A stretch of DNA of 64,000 nt from Hybos culiciformis. Lineage: Eukaryota; Arthropoda; Insecta; Diptera; Hybotidae. The first letter of the stretch is position 1. Every line of letters begins with the position of its first letter. Of the stretch, positions 11,175-20,892 are shown piece after piece. The notes under the pieces were generated by a model that was not told the origin of the DNA, did no database searches, and saw only the letters and a program-made list of their open reading frames with translations. The DNA is taken from the NCBI GenBank assembly GCA_964007475.1, contig CAXFZM010000342.1:106735-170734 (forward strand), given 5' to 3'. The position numbers and the translations under genes were made by a program.

Positions 11175-11501
11175 AAAATTTTACTTTCAAAAAACAAATC
11201 AAAATCAAGAGACTTAAATAAACTTGTGAACAGCTTGAATGATGAAATGAGAATTATTAATATTACTTGTTAGTTTTCCAGTATTTCTAAAAAGCAAAAA
11301 TTCTTGTTTCTTAAAAGCAAAAATTCTTCGGATTCAGCTGCGTTTTTCAAAATTAAATCAGTTTTGATCGTTATTTGAGACAAATTTTCAAAAAAAACTT
11401 AGACTCGGAACTCGGGAGTATAAGGGTCGAGTACCGAGTCCCAGAAACTTCCCAATACTCGTCGAGTCCGAGTCCGAGTCGAATCGAGAGCAAAAACCCT
11501 A

Positions 11502-12443
11502 GAATTGAGCCATTTACCCTTTCGCTCGCGTTGGCTTGTGGGGAATAGGAAGCTGTTAGTTTATGTTCTATACCATAATTTTTCAAATAGGAATTGAATT
11601 CTTTTGAACAAACTGAAGGCTTCATCTAACACTTTATTAGCATTAGCTGAAGTAGCTTTACGTAATGGTCGAATTATTACGTATTTAGAAAAGGAATATA
11701 ATATTATTACGTATTTAGAAAAGGAATATAATATTATAAAGATTCACGTATTTCCTGATTTTGATCTTGGATACGGGCCTAAAAAATCAATATATAAATT
11801 TTTAGAAGGGTCTTTCTGGTATGGGTTTGTTTCCCATAGGAGGTCTTAAAATTTGATTAGAAGGTTTGGTTTTTTTGCAAATTGTACAGTTAGAAATATA
11901 TTGTTTTACGTTGGTAAACATTCTTGGCCAAAAGTACTTTGTTTATGTACTTAATTTATGGAGGGTTTTTCCTATTCCGCCGTGGGCTGAATGGGGAGGA
12001 TCGTGGTTATTCTTAATCGCGTTATTTACTAATTCGGTTGGAACCCAAAGTCTCCATAGGTTAAATTCTGGTACTTCCTGCTCTTTTCTGTACTCTACCC
12101 TTTTAAATACTTTGTTGCCCACAACCTTAAGATCTTGAAGCTTATCACTATTGTACTCTACCCTTTTAAATACTTTGTTGCCCACAACCTTAACTGGAAG
12201 CTTATCACTATTGTCTTCAATAGCTTCAATAATATCTCTGTAACTTTCTGATTCAAAATCAAGGTCTAAATCTGGACAACGAGCTGATATTTTCTCTATA
12301 CCGAGTGAACGTGAGAGTGTGTCGGCCACAACATTCTTTTTCCCGGATCTATGTTGTACATTGAATTCGAAAGCTTGAAGTTTTAAAGACCATCTAAAAA
12401 GTTTTCCGTGATGGTCTTTACACTTATAAAAAAAATTTCCCAT
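11502..12443 (-). pseudogene. Ty3/gypsy pol fragment: RNase H end, H2C2 finger and integrase core
   Basis: Read on the minus strand the order is the end of RNase H (RWSLKLQAFEFNVQHRSG, VADTLSRS), a linker, an integrase zinc-binding domain (HDPPHSAHGGIGKT, then CTICKKTK), and part of the catalytic core (YIDFLGPYPRS, PLRKATSANANK, YGIEHKLTASYSPQANASER). The frame is broken at several points. A 63-bp in-frame duplication (12091-12153 and 12154-12216) repeats VGNKVFKRVEY in the linker. A second 30-bp in-frame tandem duplication lies at 11674-11733 in the core. The remainder of the integrase is at 6253-6582. Upstream reverse transcriptase is absent: the gypsy sequence stops at about 12420 at a junction shared with the R repeats. 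Confidence 0.88.
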
Positions 12444-13030
12444 ACAAAAATGTATGAAAACTTTGGGGGGCCGTATCTCCGAAACGGGGCCTTTGCCCCA
12501 AGAACTGATTTTAGTTTTGGGAGTTTGGGCATCGCCTCTACCCCCCCTCCAAGTTTCAACCCATTCTGAGAGTTTCTATGAAACGGCACTATCGCCTAAA
12601 ATAAAATAAAATTTTTGACCAATTTTGAAATTATCTTCAGCATTACAGAAAAAAAAAGATCAAAATTTAATAATGCCCAAAAAAAAAAAGAATTTAATAA
12701 TTCGAAAATCAAACCGAATAAAAGATCAAAATTTAATAATCCCATCAAACAAACAGAATTTAATAATTCGAAAATCAAACCGAATAAAAGATCAAAATGT
12801 GAAAAAGCTATTAAAAGAAAAAGTTAAAAAACGCTGCAATATTCATGTGGAAATTGATGAAGAAGATTTTGGTAAGAAAAAATATTATTTTTATTTTAAT
12901 ACAAAGATTAATGCAATTCAAAAAATTAAAAAAAAACTACGAACATTTTTTTTATCATATTTTAAAAAGCATATTTTTCTATATAAAGATGAGTGAATTG
13001 AAAAGTCGCGTCTAAATTATTGAATTTTGT
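12420..13030. repeat. R repeat copy 1 (segment b only, joined to gypsy pol)
   Basis: The segment runs from CCCATACAAAAATGTATG through GCCGTATCTCCGAAACGGGG, CGCCTCTACCCCCCCTCC and an internal duplicated ATTCGAAAATCAAACCGAAT block to ATTGAATTTTGT. It is shared with 13612-14146 and 27604-28192. In all three copies the same gypsy RNase H fragment abuts it at the same point, but only here does the gypsy sequence continue through integrase. A frame in it (IHVEIDEEDFGKK, YYFYFNTK) recurs in all copies and at 31316-31395. Its function is unknown. Confidence 0.75.
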
Positions 13031-14146
13031 GAAGAAAGGTAATGCCGTATTAAGCAAGAAGGACGTAACTCTATTTTGTTGATAGTTTTGAGATATCCAA
13101 GTTTCGAACAATTATAAGAAAGTACTCAATGTTATTGCATTTTTAAGCTTAAGACCTTTAGATTTAAAAAAAAAGCAAATATGGTCAAGAATAGGTATTT
13201 ATCAGGGAATTTTCATTTTAAAAGCAAAAATATACCAATTTTTTTTTTCAGCCACCTACCTACATATTTTTTAAAAATTTTGAATCCTATAATTTATTTC
13301 CGTGTGACTACTATATGGCAATAATAGTTTTGTTTATTTTAAATACTTTGTTGCCCACAACCTTAAGATCTGGAAGTTTATCACTATTGTCTTCAATAGC
13401 TTCTCTAATTTCTCTGTAACTTTCTGATTCAAAAGCTTTACAATCAAGGTCTAAATTTGGACAACGAGCTGATATTTTCTCTATACCGAGTGAACGTGAG
13501 AGTGTGTCGGCCACAACATTCTTTTTCCCGGATCTATGTTGTACATTGAATTTGAAAGCTTGAAGTTTTAAAGACCATCTAAAAAGTTTTCCGTGATGGT
13601 CTTTACACTTCAAAAAAAATTTCCCATACAAAAATGTATGAAAACTTTTGGGGGCCGTATCTCCGAAACGGGGCCTTTGCCCGAAGAACTGATTTCAGTT
13701 TTGGGAGTTTGGGCATCGCCTCTACCCCCCCTCCAAGTTTCAGCCCATTCTGAGAGTTTCTAGGAAACGGCACTATCGCCTAAAATAAAATAAAATTTTT
13801 GACTAATTTTGAAATTATCTTCATCATTACAGAAAAAAAAAGATCAAAATTTAATAATGCCCAAAAAAAAAAAGAATTTAATAATTCGAAAATCAAACCG
13901 AATAAAAGATCAAAATGTGAAAAAGCTATTGATAGAAAAAGTTGAAAAACGCTGCAACATTCATGTGGAAATTGATGAAGAAGATTTTGGTAAGAAACAA
14001 TATTATTTTTATTTTAATACAAAGATTAATGCAATTCAAAAACTTAAAAAAAACTACGAACATTTTTTTATTATATTTTAAAAAGCATATTTTTCTATAT
14101 AAAGATGAGTGAATTGAAAAGTCGCGTCTAAATTATTGAATTTTGT
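13031..14146. repeat. R repeat copy 2 (complete unit, 1.1 kb)
   Basis: The unit has three parts: segment a (13031-13337, starting GAAGAAAGGTAATGCCG and ending TTTATTTT), a reversed gypsy RNase H fragment (to about 13611), and segment b (to ATTGAATTTTGT at 14146). It follows copy 1 head to tail at 13030/13031. It has one rather than two copies of the ATTCGAAAATCAAACCG block. A complete equivalent lies at 27032-28192. Confidence 0.8.
13311..13631 (-). pseudogene. Gypsy RNase H fragment captured in R repeat copy 2
   Basis: A short minus-strand frame with RWSLKLQAFKFNVQHRSG and VADTLSRS, the C-terminal RNase H signature of gypsy pol, followed by the linker. Both ends coincide with R-repeat junctions (AAATACTTTG on one side, ACTTCAAAAAAAATTTCCC on the other), as in the copy at 27302-27610. 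It is not functional on its own; it marks a gypsy piece carried along within R. Confidence 0.8.
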
Positions 14147-14312
14147 TCATAACCCGTTAGAGTGAAATCCAGACGAAAAACAAATTGCTGTTAACTGTTT
14201 ATTTTTATTGTATTGAAATTTATTTATGTAAATGTATTTTTATTTTTCCCTCTGCTTTTTTTAATTCATATCAACAAATTTGTTTTTGAGTTAGTTCTTC
14301 TTCGAATCTTAG
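14147..14312 (+). mobile_element. BEL/Pao 3'-end fragment
   Basis: TCATAACCCGTTAGAGTGAA and the following 150 bp match the end of the BEL pol gene and its downstream region at 26657-26822 almost base for base. The fragment starts abruptly after R repeat copy 2 and stops where the GTTAAAAAA array begins, so it is a truncated piece of a second copy of the same BEL family. Confidence 0.8.
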
Positions 14313-14647
14313 TGATGGGAAATCTGGTTCACTTCAGTGACCTGTGTTAACTCGTTCGTTCTTTTTTAATGACCGAGTTAAAAAATATCGTTCAATTGAA
14401 CGACCAAATTTCTCGTTCGCGAACGACCAAAAAAAAAATTAACTCAAATCAATTTACTGACCGAGTTAAAAAAAATTTAACGAGACCTATTTTTACTGAC
14501 CGAGTTAAAAAAAATTGAACGGGTTAAAAAAATGAACGAACTATTTTTACTGACCGAGTTAAAAAAAAATTGAACGGGTTAAAAAAATGAACGTAATATT
14601 TTTACTGATCGAGTTAAAAATATAGGTCAATTGAACGACCGATAAAA
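14313..14647. repeat. Tandem array with CTGACCGAGTTAAAAAAA units, hAT-like start
   Basis: The stretch opens TAGTGATGGGAAATCTGG, a sequence reminiscent of hAT termini, followed by GAACGA/TCGTTC inverted words. It then has about four imperfect units of roughly 60 bp (ACTGACCGAGTTAAAAAAA, TTGAACGGGTTAAAAAAATG). No opposite end was found. It may be a truncated hAT-type MITE with internal expansion. Confidence 0.55.
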
Positions 14648-15178
14648 TCAGGGTTGGACTGGCCCACCGGGACACCGGGACATTTCCCGGTGGGCCGGTG
14701 TAAAATCGTTAAAAGTTAACTAGAAAAATTTTCCTTTTTTCGCTTCTTGTGATCGGCAAAATAAAACAAATGAATTTAAATTTGAAAAACAAGTTAACTT
14801 TGAAGCGGAAAGCAATTGAAATTTTTATATTTTAAAAACAAAGTCAACTTTGGAAAACATTTCAAATAAAATTTTGTTAACAAAGTCACTTAACAGTGAT
14901 GAAAAAATAAAAAGTGTAGTAAATGTGGTAGTTATTATATTCAAAAAAATACAGTGCTTGAAAAATAAAAGATATTTAACATATTATTTAAAAAAGAAAC
15001 AATCAGTAACGAATTTCCTCAGGTAAATATCGGCTCATTGGCATAATTATAATTTTTATTTAATTTGTAAATTAATATTTCCACTAGTATCAACATTTTA
15101 TATTTAAGTTTATATTCTATTTTAAAATAATAAAAGCAAAATAAATTCTTTTCTCTACTCATGAACTCTAAAGCAACA

Positions 15179-15972
15179 ATGAACTCAAAACCCAAAAGAA
15201 AAGGTGGAGCAGAAAAATTAAGAATTAAAAAGAATAAATTACGAATTTAGGAAGCTGTTAAATCACACAACTTAAAAGTTTATTTCGAAAAACCTTCCAC
15301 CAGTGCTAAAGTTCTTCATGATGAGTTAAATATATCATCGTCTGAATCTGAAGATGAAGTCAGATCTATTGACCACACAGAACTACTGCAAATTATAAAT
15401 TGTGAACTTGAAATAGTAAGCGATCACAGTGAAGTAGAAACTATTAATAATATAAATAATGAAGAAGATAAAACCAAAATTAGTTTTAATTTATTTTCCA
15501 AACCTTTAAATACATCCATCAAAGAGTTTTTATTTCATCATCCAATTCAACCTAAAACAAAGTTTTTTGATAGTTCAAAAGTTTATTATAGAGAAGATGG
15601 TACGATGCGTAAATGGCTTTCTTTTTCACATGAAAACAAATCACTATTCTCTTCATTATGCTTGTGTTTTGCTCCATTGCCTGGCATTAATACCTTCGAA
15701 AGTACAGGAATGAATGATTGGAAACATGTACATCAGAGAATATATGAACATCAAAATAGTAAAAGGCATAATAGTTCCGTTGTTTCATATTTTTCACTTA
15801 CTGGCTCTTCAAATTTGAATGTATTAATGTTTGAAAAACAGGACAGCATAAGAAAACAGACAATAAAAAATAACACTGAAGTTATCAATATTGTAATTAA
15901 CATCGTTAAAATGATTGGAAAAAGAGGTTTAAGCATTCGAGGAAAACATGAAAACATCTTGTCACTTGAAAA
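15179..15972 (+). pseudogene. hAT transposase (TTF zinc-finger type), N-terminal part
   Basis: From the ATG at 15179 the frame encodes a basic start (KRKGGAEKLRIKKNK), an acidic linker, and a TTF-type finger region (MRKWLSFS, LFSSLCLCFAPLPG, GMNDWKHVHQRI, HQNSKRHNSS), then the usual spacer to RGKHEN. One in-frame TAG at 15248-15250 breaks it. The following domain resumes after the insertion, at 19114, and the 8-bp TSD CTTGAAAA ends this half. The family is the ZMYM1/DUF4371-like branch of hAT. It is not functional here. Confidence 0.8.
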
Positions 15973-16204
15973 TAGGGCATGCAAATTTACCGACTTTTGA
16001 AATTACCGGTAATTCGATAAAAAGTTTTCATGGAACCGATTAACCGGTAAATTACCGAATTTTTAAATACTATATTTTTAATCTTTTTGAAGACATTTTT
16101 TTGAAGTTTATACTTCTTTAGCGGCGTTGGAAGAAATTTGGTAGAGGGTAAAAATCCATTTTCATATAGAATTTTTCTGAGAATCGTCATCATTTTTCTG
16201 AGAA

Positions 16205-16290
16205 TCGGCCGTCATCAAACCATAATTGGGTTCGAACCTGGCACCTTCAGACTTATTAGTCTGGTGTTCTATCCACTAAGCCATATGGCC
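16205..16290 (-). repeat. tRNA-like unit (minus strand), one arm of an inverted pair
   Basis: On the minus strand TGGCTTAGTGGATAGAACAC resembles an internal A box and CAGGTTCGAACCCAATT a B box, with an anticodon-arm-like hairpin CAGAC/GTCTG between them. The T stem does not pair fully and the anticodon loop has six bases, so this is tRNA-derived rather than a tRNA gene. The unit faces a related one at 16585-16665. Confidence 0.6.
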
Positions 16291-16378
16291 ATATAATTTT
16301 TGCTTTCTAAAATCATATAAAGAGTATTCTTCTAAATAATATAAAAATTCAAGTTCAACTTCTGTTTTGTTCTTTAAG

Positions 16379-16525
16379 GTTCATGAATACGGTTAGTGAA
16401 ATGAAATAAATGGGTTCATGAATACGATTAGTGGAAGGAAATAAGAGAGAAATTTTTCAAAAATAAACGGGTTCATGAATACGATTAGTGGAAGGAAATA
16501 AGAGAGAAATTTTTAAAATAAATTC
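16379..16525. repeat. 58-bp tandem repeat between tRNA-like arms
   Basis: GGTTCATGAATACGATTAGT with GGAAGGAAATAAGAGAGAAA follows in two close copies and one diverged copy. The array sits between the two inverted tRNA-like units. Confidence 0.75.
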
Positions 16526-16584
16526 CGGGGATTTTAATTATTAAAGAAGACAAGTGCTCTTTTATGTTATTTTAGAAAGCTGAA

Positions 16585-16665
16585 ATCATAAGGGCAATAT
16601 GGCTGAGTGGATAGAATATCGGATTACAATTCTGAAGGTGCCAAGTTCGATCCCCCGATACTGAG
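16585..16665 (+). repeat. tRNA-like unit (plus strand), second arm of the inverted pair
   Basis: CAATATGGCTGAGTGGATAG (A box) and GCCAAGTTCGATCCCCC (B box) are spaced as in a tRNA, and the anticodon arm TCGGA/TCTGA pairs. The T stem does not. Flanks (GAAAGCTGAAATCATAAGGG before, CTGAGAATTTT after) mirror those of 16205-16290, so the whole forms an inverted repeat of about 100-bp arms. Confidence 0.6.
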
Positions 16666-16669
16666 AATT

Positions 16670-18165
16670 TTATGAAATTTTTTTTTTTTTAATTTTTTTA
16701 ACATAATAATGTAGTTACGCCAAATACAAAATACCAAAGAGGGAGAGATAATAAATTGGTCAATTAATTTTTGCAGATTGATCTAATTAATTTCCGTAAA
16801 GCGTCATAATTTTTAAAGTTAAAATTTTTCTCTTAATTTAAGTATCTGTACTTCGTTTTGGTAAATATTCACAGCTTTTTCGTGCAATCTTATTTTCACA
16901 ATAGAATTAACATAATCTTGTGATCATTCATAAAAAATTTAGACACCTGATAATAGGTATATCACTAAAGTCCCAACTAATTTTCAAACATGTTTTACCA
17001 CTTACTATGACAAGACAGTTATATGTATATATCAGGGACGAATCCTTCATATATTGAACTTATTGAGTGCTTCCGTAGAAAACATTTTAATATTTAACAA
17101 ATAAAAACATAGGTTAAAATTTAAATACTGCATTCAATAGAAATTACCCCTATATTACGCTTTATTTACAATAGGTACATATTTTCCTAAAGGCTTCCTA
17201 ATATTAAGAAAGAATGCAAAATTTTAATTCATTATTATGATTACAAAAAATTTCCCATTCAAAGAGAATTTTGGTATAGATGTCGCTTTTGAATACTGAA
17301 ATTTCTTCTCATAGTAAAATTTTTGAAATCATTATTTTTTGTATAGAATTTTTATTAACAGCTAAATTTCATAGCAAGCGTTAAACTAAATTTCAATAAA
17401 GCAAATAATGATTTCAAATTATGCATTCTCAATAATGTGAAGGGATAAAAATTAAATTCCCTTTAATATCAGAGACACTAAATTTACCGTCTAAATTAGG
17501 AAAGGGAATTATGTATAAGAATATGAATAATGAGTGAAGGAAATTTATTATTTGCGCTGAAAAGTATACTAATTTGATTTTGTTTGGTGATTTCAAGATA
17601 CAATAAGACGATATAATTTTTAAATATTCAAATAATTCAAATTAAATTAATTTTTTTAAGTAAAAAACATTCGGATCAATAATTAACATTAAATGTACCT
17701 AAATTAACTTCAAAATAATTAAAATGAACCTATGTATTTCAGATCATTTCAATATCTTGCCTTATTTAATATGATGTTATATCTAAGTATAAAAAATATT
17801 AAATTCTATTAGTGTGCTTCCGATATTGAAAAACTCACGCTTCGTGCCTGGTATATATGTATTTAAACAAGCATTTGTTAATCCTGTTGTAGTTAATAAG
17901 ATAATAAACGCTAAAAAAAGTACGAATTTCCCGGGAGAAAAATAAGTAAGAAAAGTGATCACATTTCATTTCATGTTTCATGTTTTTGTTTAATTTTTTT
18001 TATAAAGATCATGTAACCACTAAAGTTATAAACATTATATCCTATAAAACAAATTTATAATATTGGACGCACTAAACTCGTTACAAATAATTTTATTAAC
18101 GCCTTGAGAAACAACATAGGTATATTTTGGCATTGATAGTATAGATATCGATTAAGTAATTTATC
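16670..18165. other. AT-rich interior of the hAT-type element, nothing recognised
   Basis: About 1.5 kb of AT-rich sequence with no open frame of interest and no clear repeat. Confidence 0.5.
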
Positions 18166-18283
18166 ATTATAGGTTTTCCCGGCTCAAAATATTCCAAAAA
18201 ATAATTTTTCAAAATAGGTAGCTCTGGTGAAATAAAGATTACCAGACCAAAAATTTTGGGTAGGAATTCATAATTATCGTACA
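18166..18283. repeat. Single GGTGAAATAAAGATTACC repeat unit
   Basis: GTTTTCCCGGCTCAAAATAT, AATAGGTAGCTCTGGTGAAA and TAAAGATTACCAGACC match the degenerate tandem repeat around 2301-2515 and 3996-4165. A copy of the 0.23 kb MITE follows shortly after, as at 4174. Confidence 0.6.
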
Positions 18284-18410
18284 CTTTTTTAATTTCAAAT
18301 ATATGTATATACAGGGCCCAATATCACAAGCAAAAAAATTACATATTCTACCAATAAAAAATTATGTTCAAAAAAATTAAAATTATTATGTTCAAAAAAA
18401 TGAAAAAAAA

Positions 18411-18648
18411 ACACGAAGCAGTCATAGAACTGCCTACAGAAGTTTATACCTACTTAAGATTTAAACTATGAAATAACAGTGGCTACAAATAATGGACTTC
18501 TTTTGGTCTGATGGACTGATTTTTATTTTAATTTACATTTTATACTGAGCAGCCCATCATTTGTAGCCACTGTTATTCATAGTTTTTTTCATAGTTTTTA
18601 AATCTTTAAGTATAAACTTCTGCAGGCAGTTCTATGACTGCTTCGTGT
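18411..18648. mobile_element. MITE with long terminal inverted repeats, copy 2
   Basis: The ends ACACGAAGCAGTCATAG and CTATGACTGCTTCGTGT are exact reverse complements, and the arms of about 65 bp match those of 4174-4391. The right arm has a small insertion (CATAGTTTTTTTCATAG duplication). It is non-coding. The two copies define the family's full terminus. Confidence 0.85.
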
Positions 18649-19105
18649 GTTTTTATTTACGTACTACTAAATAAAAAGGGTAATTATTTCAAATCAAGAA
18701 TTTAATTCATTTATATTCAATTTCAATAGTTATTACATAAATAAATGTATTTAAAAAAAGATAAAAATAAAAGTTATGCAGATTCTCTTCACTCTTCTCT
18801 TGCGATTAGAAAAAAATCGCAAAAACACATTTTGTCCAATGTGGAATTATCTAGACTTGAACGAAATTAAGTACATATTTCGCTGCCATCCAAAAAGCTC
18901 TTTCTGCTTCCACACTCGTCGGGCGAATAGTTTTTAGTTGATTGGCCGAATAGTTTTAGTTAATTATAGAAACGAATCATCTAATGTAATTTTATTTGCA
19001 AGTTTTGCCGGTAAAAAAAAGTGTATTTACCGGTAATTCGGTAATGCTCTTAAGACACAATTTACCGATTAACCGGTAAACCGTAAACCGGTAATGCATG
19101 CCCTA

Positions 19106-19700
19106 CTTGAAAAAATAAATTTGGATCATGGTAATTTTTTAGAAATTTTGTTATTACTTAAACAACATAATAAAACATTAGAACTGCAAATTGATAATTT
19201 GATAAAAAAGCAAAAAAGCTTTAAAGATCCTAAATCTAAAGGTCGTGGATCTAAATTAACTTTTTTCTCAAAAACAACAATAAACAAAATTGTTGAAACA
19301 ATAAATATGATGGTTAAACAAAAAATTGCTGAACAAATAAAAAACGCTGGAATGTTTTCTATTCAAGTTGATACATCACAAGATGTATCTATTAAAGAAC
19401 AGTGTTCAGTTATTGTAAGATATGTCTATGAAGGGGACATACATGAACGAATATTCGCTATGAAAACTTGTAATGACACAACTGGAAAAGGTCTTTGAAA
19501 TTTGATTGAAAATATATTCAAAAAATATGAAATTGATATGAGTAAATGTGTTAGTTGCTCTACTGATGGCGCTTCAAATATGCGTGGAGAATATAATGAG
19601 AATAAACCCTATTGACTGCTCACATATATTTAAAGTTATTAAAATATATGCAAACAGGCAATCTGATTTTATCAAAAGCAGTAGCTATGATTCATGCTAC
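19106..19700 (+). pseudogene. hAT transposase, middle part (first catalytic region)
   Basis: After the insertion the frame reads LDHGNFLEILLLLKQHNKTL, LTFFSKTTINKIVETI, IQVDTSQDVSIKEQCSVIVRYV (with the Asp of the first catalytic block), then TCNDTTGKGL and a stop, and in the next codons a second block with STDGASNMRGEYN. These are the conserved blocks of ZMYM1/DUF4371-like hAT transposases. Frame breaks follow the GKGL block and near 19610. Confidence 0.8.
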
Positions 19701-20430
19701 GCACAGAAAGAAATTTGCTCTTACTGAAAACTAAAAAAATCGTTAAAATCAACGAAAATTTCGTTAATTTTGCACATACGAACATTTCGTTGAAAAAAGA
19801 ACGTTGTTCGTTAAAAAAGTTCGTTATACCCCAAAACCAAAAACCTTTCAAATTCATCAGCAAAAACACCGCAAACACAAAAAAAAAATTTATTATTTTT
19901 TTAATTTTTTTATTTTTTTTTATTTTTAATTTTTTTTTTTATTTTTTTTTTATTAATTTTTTTTCATTTTTTTCTCATTTTTTTTTTTTATTTTTTTAAT
20001 TTTTTTTTATTTTATTTAATTTTTTTTATTTTATTAAATTTTTTTATTTATTTTTCTTATTTTTTTTATTTATTTATTAAATTTTTTTATTTTATTTTTT
20101 TAATATTTTTTTTATGCCCGCTTGTAGCTTCGAACCACTGTCCTAAACATTGCAATCCACCAACTCTGTCACTGAGCTATGAACTGAATTTAGAGCAATG
20201 TGTAAAATGGAAAATATAAGTTCTGTATGTATTGAAATTTTTTTTCCCGTATTTAACGATTAACGAACTTTTTAAACGAGTACGAAAAAAGGTTAGTTTT
20301 TCTGTAATGTGAAAAAATACGAAATTTACGTTATCAAAACATCCATTTTCTTAAATTTTCGTTATTTCAACGAGACTTTCAATAACGAACTTTTTTGACG
20401 TAAACGTTACGACCTTATTTTTCTCCGTGC
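19701..20430. mobile_element. Possible MITE with GCACAGAAAGAAAT ends, carrying a tRNA-like repeat
   Basis: The left end GCACAGAAAGAAAT and the right end, read inward, GCACGGAGAAAAAT match at 11 of 14 positions. Both are followed by CGTTA/ACGAAA words. The transposase coding sequence seems to resume after 20430. No target duplication could be identified, so the boundaries are tentative. Confidence 0.4.
20100..20192 (-). repeat. tRNA-derived short repeat (SINE-like), copy A
   Basis: Minus strand: CATAGCTCAGTGACAGAG (A box-like), GATTGCAATGTTTAGG in the anticodon-arm position, GTGGTTCGAAGC (B box-like), then GCGGGCATAAAAAAAAT running into a long A-rich tail. Copies B and C share the GGTTCGAAC and GGCATAAG 3' layout. 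It is tRNA-derived, with unpaired stems, so not a functional tRNA. Confidence 0.6.
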
Positions 20431-20449
20431 GGTTGATACTATATCGACT

Positions 20450-20650
20450 GATTTAAATAATTTTAAAATTTTTTAAATTTAAATTGGATTGTGATAAGTT
20501 TATTCAATTAATTAATAATAAATTTGAAAACCTTGATGATGAAATTGAAATTAATAATATTCAAATTCAGTCAAATTCACCTGTCATCAGAAAAAAAAAA
20601 ATATAAATAAAACAGTAGAAGAAATTGATACAGAAAATATAAAAAAAAAA
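20450..20650 (+). pseudogene. hAT transposase, short downstream remnant
   Basis: VDTISTDLNNFKIF, then a stop, then LDCDKFIQLINNKFENLDDE with a basic RKKK end resembles the region between catalytic blocks of ZMYM1-like hAT proteins. It is broken and has no C-terminal dimerisation domain. I am unsure of the exact extent. Confidence 0.45.
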
Positions 20651-20892
20651 TTTTCGAGGATTTTGAAAAAATCCAAACACACTGAGATAAAAAACGTGCT
20701 AAAATCGTGTAAAAATGCATAAAATCATGTATTTTCCGCAACAAAAACCGTCCAATGACGGTTTTACTAAAATCAATGCCTTTTGCAATTAACATTTTTT
20801 TAAAAGAGAAAAAAAAAATTTTTTTTATTTTAATTTTTTTATTTTTTATTTTTATTTATTTCTATTTTTTTTATTTCTAATTTCTTATTTTA

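Larger units (their letters stand above)
7040..11210 (-). mobile_element. CR1-like non-LTR retrotransposon, nearly full length
   Basis: On the minus strand the order is ORF1 (PHD-like zinc finger), endonuclease, reverse transcriptase, then a 3' untranslated stretch ending in AAATAAATAAATAAATG near 7045-7060. ORF1 and the pol frame are each almost intact. The only clear defect I see in pol is one in-frame TAG (about 9400-9402). Exact ends and target duplication could not be fixed. The arrangement with a PHD-like ORF1 is typical of the CR1 group within the Jockey superfamily. Confidence 0.85.
6583..11501. mobile_element. hAT-type element (non-autonomous) with 8-bp TSD, filled by a CR1-like retrotransposon
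   Basis: The ends are TAGGGTTTCTG on the left and, read from the right, TAGGGTTTTTGCTC. They form a short inverted repeat followed by subterminal GACTCG/CGAGTCCGAGTC repeats on both sides. The 8-bp sequence GAATTGAG occurs directly outside each end (6575-6582 and 11502-11509), the target duplication length of hAT elements. The target is the gypsy integrase. No hAT transposase remains; about 4 kb of the interior is a later CR1-like insertion (about 7040-11210), leaving roughly 0.75 kb of original element. Confidence 0.9.
15973..19105. mobile_element. hAT-type element (3.1 kb, non-autonomous) with 8-bp TSD
   Basis: The ends are TAGGGCATGCAAATTTACCG on the left and, from the right, TAGGGCATGCATTACCGG, with subterminal ACCGGTAAATTACCG-like repeats. 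CTTGAAAA flanks it directly on both sides (15965-15972 and 19106-19113). The target is the transposase gene of an older hAT element. It carries no transposase. The interior holds a pair of inverted tRNA-like units, a 58-bp tandem repeat, a short satellite relic and a MITE, probably accumulated after insertion. Confidence 0.9.
14648..20650 (+). mobile_element. Decayed hAT element (TTF/ZMYM-type transposase), split by later insertions
   Basis: The left end is CAGGGTTGGACTGGCCCACC, a hAT-like terminus, and the transposase frame begins 530 bp further in. The coding sequence is interrupted by the hAT-type element at 15973-19105 and probably by a second insertion at about 19701-20430. A matching right terminus was not seen, so the 3' boundary is approximate. 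Confidence 0.75.

Noticed and set aside
10558..11217. Plus-strand frames opposite CR1 ORF1
   Set aside because: They are antisense shadows of the ORF1 protein, which has a clear zinc-finger pattern.
12383..12996. Lys/Asn-rich frames in R segment b (RKSNRIKDQN repeats)
   Set aside because: They arise from the duplicated AT-rich block and shift between copies; only the short IHVEIDE...YFNTK part is kept and that is reported separately.
16205..16665. True tRNA genes
   Set aside because: A and B boxes are present but T stems do not pair and one anticodon loop has six bases; the flanks show they are parts of repeats.
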